5,478 bases of DNA from SZUA-448 sp964602475 (GTDB taxonomy: Bacteria; Bacillota; Clostridia; Lachnospirales; Lachnospiraceae), in assembly GCA_964602475.1 (NCBI GenBank), contig CAZRRN010000093.1, positions 1 through 5,478 of the forward strand. Reading direction: 5' to 3'. Numbering within the stretch: the stretch's first letter is position 1; the number at the start of each line of letters is the position of its first letter. This document shows, piece by piece, positions 4,884 through 5,478 of the stretch. The translations under genes were made by a program, and so were the position numbers. Under the pieces are notes generated by a model, which saw nothing but the letters and a program-made list of their open reading frames with translations, made no database searches and was not told where the DNA came from.

Positions 4884-5478
4884 TCACCCTTTCCTCCACA
4901 CCATCTTATCCACTATCCCCGTGTAGCTCTGGATGATCTTCACAACCTTGTTGCTGACGTTCTCGTCGACATAGTCCGGCACCGGAATCCCGAGGTCCCC
5001 GTTCTTGTTCATCGTGACGGCGACGTCGACGGCCTGCAGGATCTGCTCGGTCGTGATGCCCGCGATGACGAAGTTTCCTTTGTCCATCGCCTCAGGCCGC
5101 TCGGTCNNNNNNNNNNAGACGGCCGGGAACGGCGCGTGGACGGAGAGGAAGAAGCTCGACTCCTCCGGCAGCGTGCCCGAATCGGAGACGACGGCGAAGG
5201 CGTGGATCTGTAGGTGATTATAGTCGTGGAAGCCCAGGGGCTTATTCTGCCGCACGCGCGGATCGAAGACGAAGCCTCGCTGCTCGATGAACTTCGCGCT
5301 GCGCGGATGACAGGAATAGAGGATCGGCATGTCATAGACGGAAGCCAGGGCGTTTACCGCGTTCATCAGGCTCTCGAAGTTCGCCTCGGTGTCGATGTTC
5401 TCTTCGCGATGTGCGGACAGGAGGATGTAGCGGCCGCTCTCGAGGCTGAGGCGCTCGAGGATGGTGGAGCTGCGGATC
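4884..5478 (-). CDS. Non-hydrolysing UDP-sugar 2-epimerase (Cap5G/FnlC-like), C-terminal half
   Basis: The open frame continues without a stop to the right edge, so the Met at 5366 is internal and the true start is outside the window. About 197 residues are visible. Key motifs in order are ILLSAHREEN (visible residues about 18-27, the His-containing motif of the non-hydrolysing epimerases), ILYSCHPRS (about 52-60), FHDYNHLQ (about 83-90), SDSGTLPEES (about 98-107, UDP and catalytic Glu region) and TERPEAMDKG. The wording SAHREEN and DSGTLPEESSFF fits the Cap5G/FnlC/WbjD branch, which makes UDP-N-acetyl-L-fucosamine for capsule or O-antigen, better than WecB (UDP-GlcNAc to UDP-ManNAc), though WecB-type activity cannot be excluded. 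The enzyme is cytoplasmic. A 10-N gap interrupts the conserved stretch before TERPE. Codons are GC-ending, in contrast to the neighbouring permease. The gene probably closes a surface-polysaccharide cluster lying to the right. Confidence 0.88.
   Translation of the reverse strand, partial: IRSSTILERLSLESGRYILLSAHREENIDTEANFESLMNAVNALASVYDMPILYSCHPRSAKFIEQRGFVFDPRVRQNKPLGFHDYNHLQIHAFAVVSDSGTLPEESSFFLSVHAPFPAVXXXXTERPEAMDKGNFVIAGITTEQILQAVDVAVTMNKNGDLGIPVPDYVDENVSNKVVKIIQSYTGIVDKMVWRKG
5107..5116. other. Assembly gap (10 Ns) inside the epimerase gene
   Basis: Ten Ns lie between the codons for FPAV and TERPEA. As written they encode four residues and keep the frame, but Cap5G/FnlC and WecB proteins normally have five residues between these motifs, including a conserved Arg. 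The Ns are therefore probably a fixed-length placeholder; about 13 nt are expected. Confidence 0.85.

Noticed and set aside
5005..5335. Open frames opposite or out of frame with the epimerase
   Set aside because: They are low-complexity Ser/Arg/Pro-rich or antisense products typical of GC-rich shadow frames.
4884..5366. Epimerase as a complete 160-aa gene starting at 5366
   Set aside because: The frame stays open to the window edge and encodes the conserved SAHREEN motif upstream, so 5366 is an internal Met and the gene is partial.

Overview
The window reads almost entirely on the minus strand. It holds a compact ABC-transporter and secreted-protein locus that has been interrupted by a complete insertion sequence, next to the end of a polysaccharide gene. 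In minus-strand (transcription) order it contains: (1) the C-terminal half of a non-hydrolysing UDP-sugar 2-epimerase of the Cap5G/FnlC kind, broken by a run of 10 Ns; (2) an FtsX/MacB-type ABC permease (permease 2, 370 aa); (3) a near-perfect housekeeping promoter and Shine-Dalgarno; (4) a 1,570-bp IS5-type insertion sequence with 16-bp perfect terminal inverted repeats and a likely AATT target duplication; (5) a 141-aa protein with a Sec signal peptide; (6) a strong hairpin; (7) a second, different FtsX/MacB-type permease (permease 1, 424 aa); (8) the first 48 codons of a LolD/MacB-type ABC ATPase, ending inside its Walker A motif at the window edge.

The main result comes from removing the IS on paper. 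Deleting it with one copy of the AATT duplication puts AAAGGA 7 nt before the ATG of the secreted-protein gene, with TTGACA-N18-TATAAT just upstream. The IS therefore landed between the ribosome binding site and the start codon and moved the native promoter and SD about 1.57 kb away. In this genome the secreted-protein gene is structurally intact but probably silenced or strongly reduced. The ancestral arrangement would be: strong promoter, small secreted protein, attenuator-like hairpin, permease 1, translationally coupled ATPase, with permease 2 just upstream on the same strand. A Sec-exported small protein beside a LolCDE/MacB-like ABC complex resembles bacteriocin/immunity or peptide-sensing loci. 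The secreted protein itself is not one I recognise, so that role is inference.

The organism cannot be fixed. The AT-rich transporter segment with textbook SD sequences and a consensus sigma-70/sigma-A promoter would suit a Firmicute, but the epimerase segment is clearly GC-rich with GC-ending codons and the IS is intermediate. The window therefore looks like a mosaic accessory region (polysaccharide cluster plus acquired island) of a draft or metagenomic assembly. No tRNA, rRNA or CRISPR array was seen. The only sizeable gene-free stretches are 4731-4883 (AT-rich, nothing convincing beyond the permease 2 SD) and 3507-3617 (the promoter and operator region described below).
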